In this document: piece by piece, positions 63,263 through 64,000 of the stretch
Position numbering within the stretch: position 1 is the first letter of the stretch
Layout: each line of letters begins with the position of its first letter
Source: Paragonimus skrjabini miyazakii
Taxonomy: Eukaryota > Platyhelminthes > Trematoda > Plagiorchiida > Troglotrematidae
Reading direction: 5' to 3'
DNA: 64,000 nt
NCBI GenBank assembly: GCA_014338405.1
Contig: JTDE01001552.1
Location: 36,836 to 100,835 of the forward strand
Notes under the pieces: generated by a model
Told to the model about the DNA's origin: nothing
Database searches by the model: none
What the model saw: only the letters and a program-made list of their open reading frames with translations
Made by a program: the position numbers and the translations under genes

Positions 63263-64000
63263 CCACCCCTTGGACATTGCAGATAGCGCCAGTTATGATG
63301 AGCTTTAGAGCAGATCTCTGCACCAATCTCCGAGTGACCGACTGCTTACGCAAAGGCGTCTGAGTTTCTACAGCACTCAAGATAATGACCAACCAGCTGT
63401 TACAGTGCTCAAACTCAACCGTCGTACAAGTGCAGTTTGGCCGATACAGCCCATCTCATTCATAATCGTAATAGTTCCAGTCGCTGGGCTAAGCCATCAA
63501 TACAATCTGTGGAGGTTACCACCATGTGTCTATGGTCCAGACCTTGTCTAGTAGTTGGTTCAACTGGTCTCAACGGCCTTCCACCACGACGCGCCCCAGT
63601 GGCTCATGCCATTGCGCCCTCACGCCATGACAGAATCAGGTCGTGGAATCAACGTTTCGGAAACGCGGTGACCTTAACGTAGGTTCGCCAGCTCTAGACG
63701 GGCGCGGCGGTCACATAATGGTCCAGAGTCCAGACAGACTTGACTGACACAGCTGCTCGATCATTCAGCCAACCGCTGCTCATGTCGCTTCCGAGGGGCA
63801 CTAGCGTAAAAAGCCGTTAATTGCCCGGCCTAATGGTACGGCATTCTCAGCATTAGGCAGTTTTAAACAGAAGCCTTATTCACACATACCAAGCATGCGT
63901 GTTGACCGATCGATCGACTGGCAAGCAATCCTCGAAACCCACTCTATGATCTTACATGCAGTGGAGCAAGAAGTATTCGGAACGCTGGCCAGAATTCTGT
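63263..64000. other. Right end of the window, unassigned
   Basis: May be the decayed interior of the inverted LINE-B whose 3' end is at 63093-63262. No RT motif could be read with confidence and no CAD exon was seen. Confidence 0.3.

Noticed and set aside
1..64000. Bacterial pyr operon or contamination
   Set aside because: The three enzymes are fused in CAD order, interrupted by phase-consistent spliceosomal introns, and embedded in eukaryotic retroelements.
1..64000. CRISPR arrays, rRNA genes, true tRNA genes, spliced-leader RNA
   Set aside because: No regularly spaced direct repeats, no rRNA-like blocks, no complete cloverleaf and no recognisable spliced-leader sequence were seen on either strand.

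Overview
This is eukaryotic nuclear DNA and looks like a flatworm, most probably a digenean trematode (fluke). The main gene has GT-AG introns from 147 bases to 11.4 kb. The introns and flanks are packed with non-LTR retrotransposons, Penelope-like elements (PLEs) encoding GIY-YIG endonucleases, a BEL/Pao remnant, and hammerhead-ribozyme-like motifs inside PLE repeats. The trematode assignment is inferred from this repeat mix and gene architecture; the species cannot be named from the window.

The only host gene I can support is the 3' part of CAD, the trifunctional enzyme of de novo pyrimidine synthesis, on the minus strand. Fifteen exons between 61495 and 13470 splice without a phase conflict into 1373 codons plus a stop. 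In order they encode the second half of the CPSase synthetase, the MGS-like allosteric domain, dihydroorotase, a linker, and aspartate transcarbamoylase up to the natural C-terminus. Visible catalytic residues are intact. The glutaminase, the first synthetase half and the promoter lie beyond the right edge. A poly(A) signal lies about 90 bases after the stop.

Layout from left to right. 1-13373 (3' flank): a decayed BEL/Pao pol, a LINE-A 3' end, an inverted LINE-A 5' half with an endonuclease ORF, an inverted LINE-B, then about 6.7 kb with nothing firmly recognisable. 13374-24287: the ATCase exons, with introns holding a 1.27-kb terminal-inverted-repeat element, a LINE-B 3' end, a tRNA-like SINE candidate, a PLE and a LINE RT fragment. 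24288-37041: the linker exon with its two long introns, holding a PLE with a 100-N assembly gap, a near-full-length LINE-A with a PLE nested in its 3' UTR, and a 2.3-kb inverted-repeat element. 37042-49897: the DHOase, MGS and CPSase exons, with a small PLE whose identical inverted arms each carry a complete type I hammerhead motif. 49898-61281: one 11-kb intron with two PLE fragments and a LINE-B copy. 61282-61495: the first exon in the window. 61496-64000: a LINE-B 3' end and unassigned sequence.

CAD feeds UMP synthesis by channelling carbamoyl phosphate through ATCase and DHOase. Everything else here is mobile DNA, mostly decayed, that has expanded the introns. The observations I rate highest are the paired hammerhead motifs with a 12-base target duplication, the nested PLE dated by a 7-base duplication, the 5' module shared by two different LINE families, the tandemly duplicated RT segment in LINE-B, and the probable GC-AG intron in CAD.
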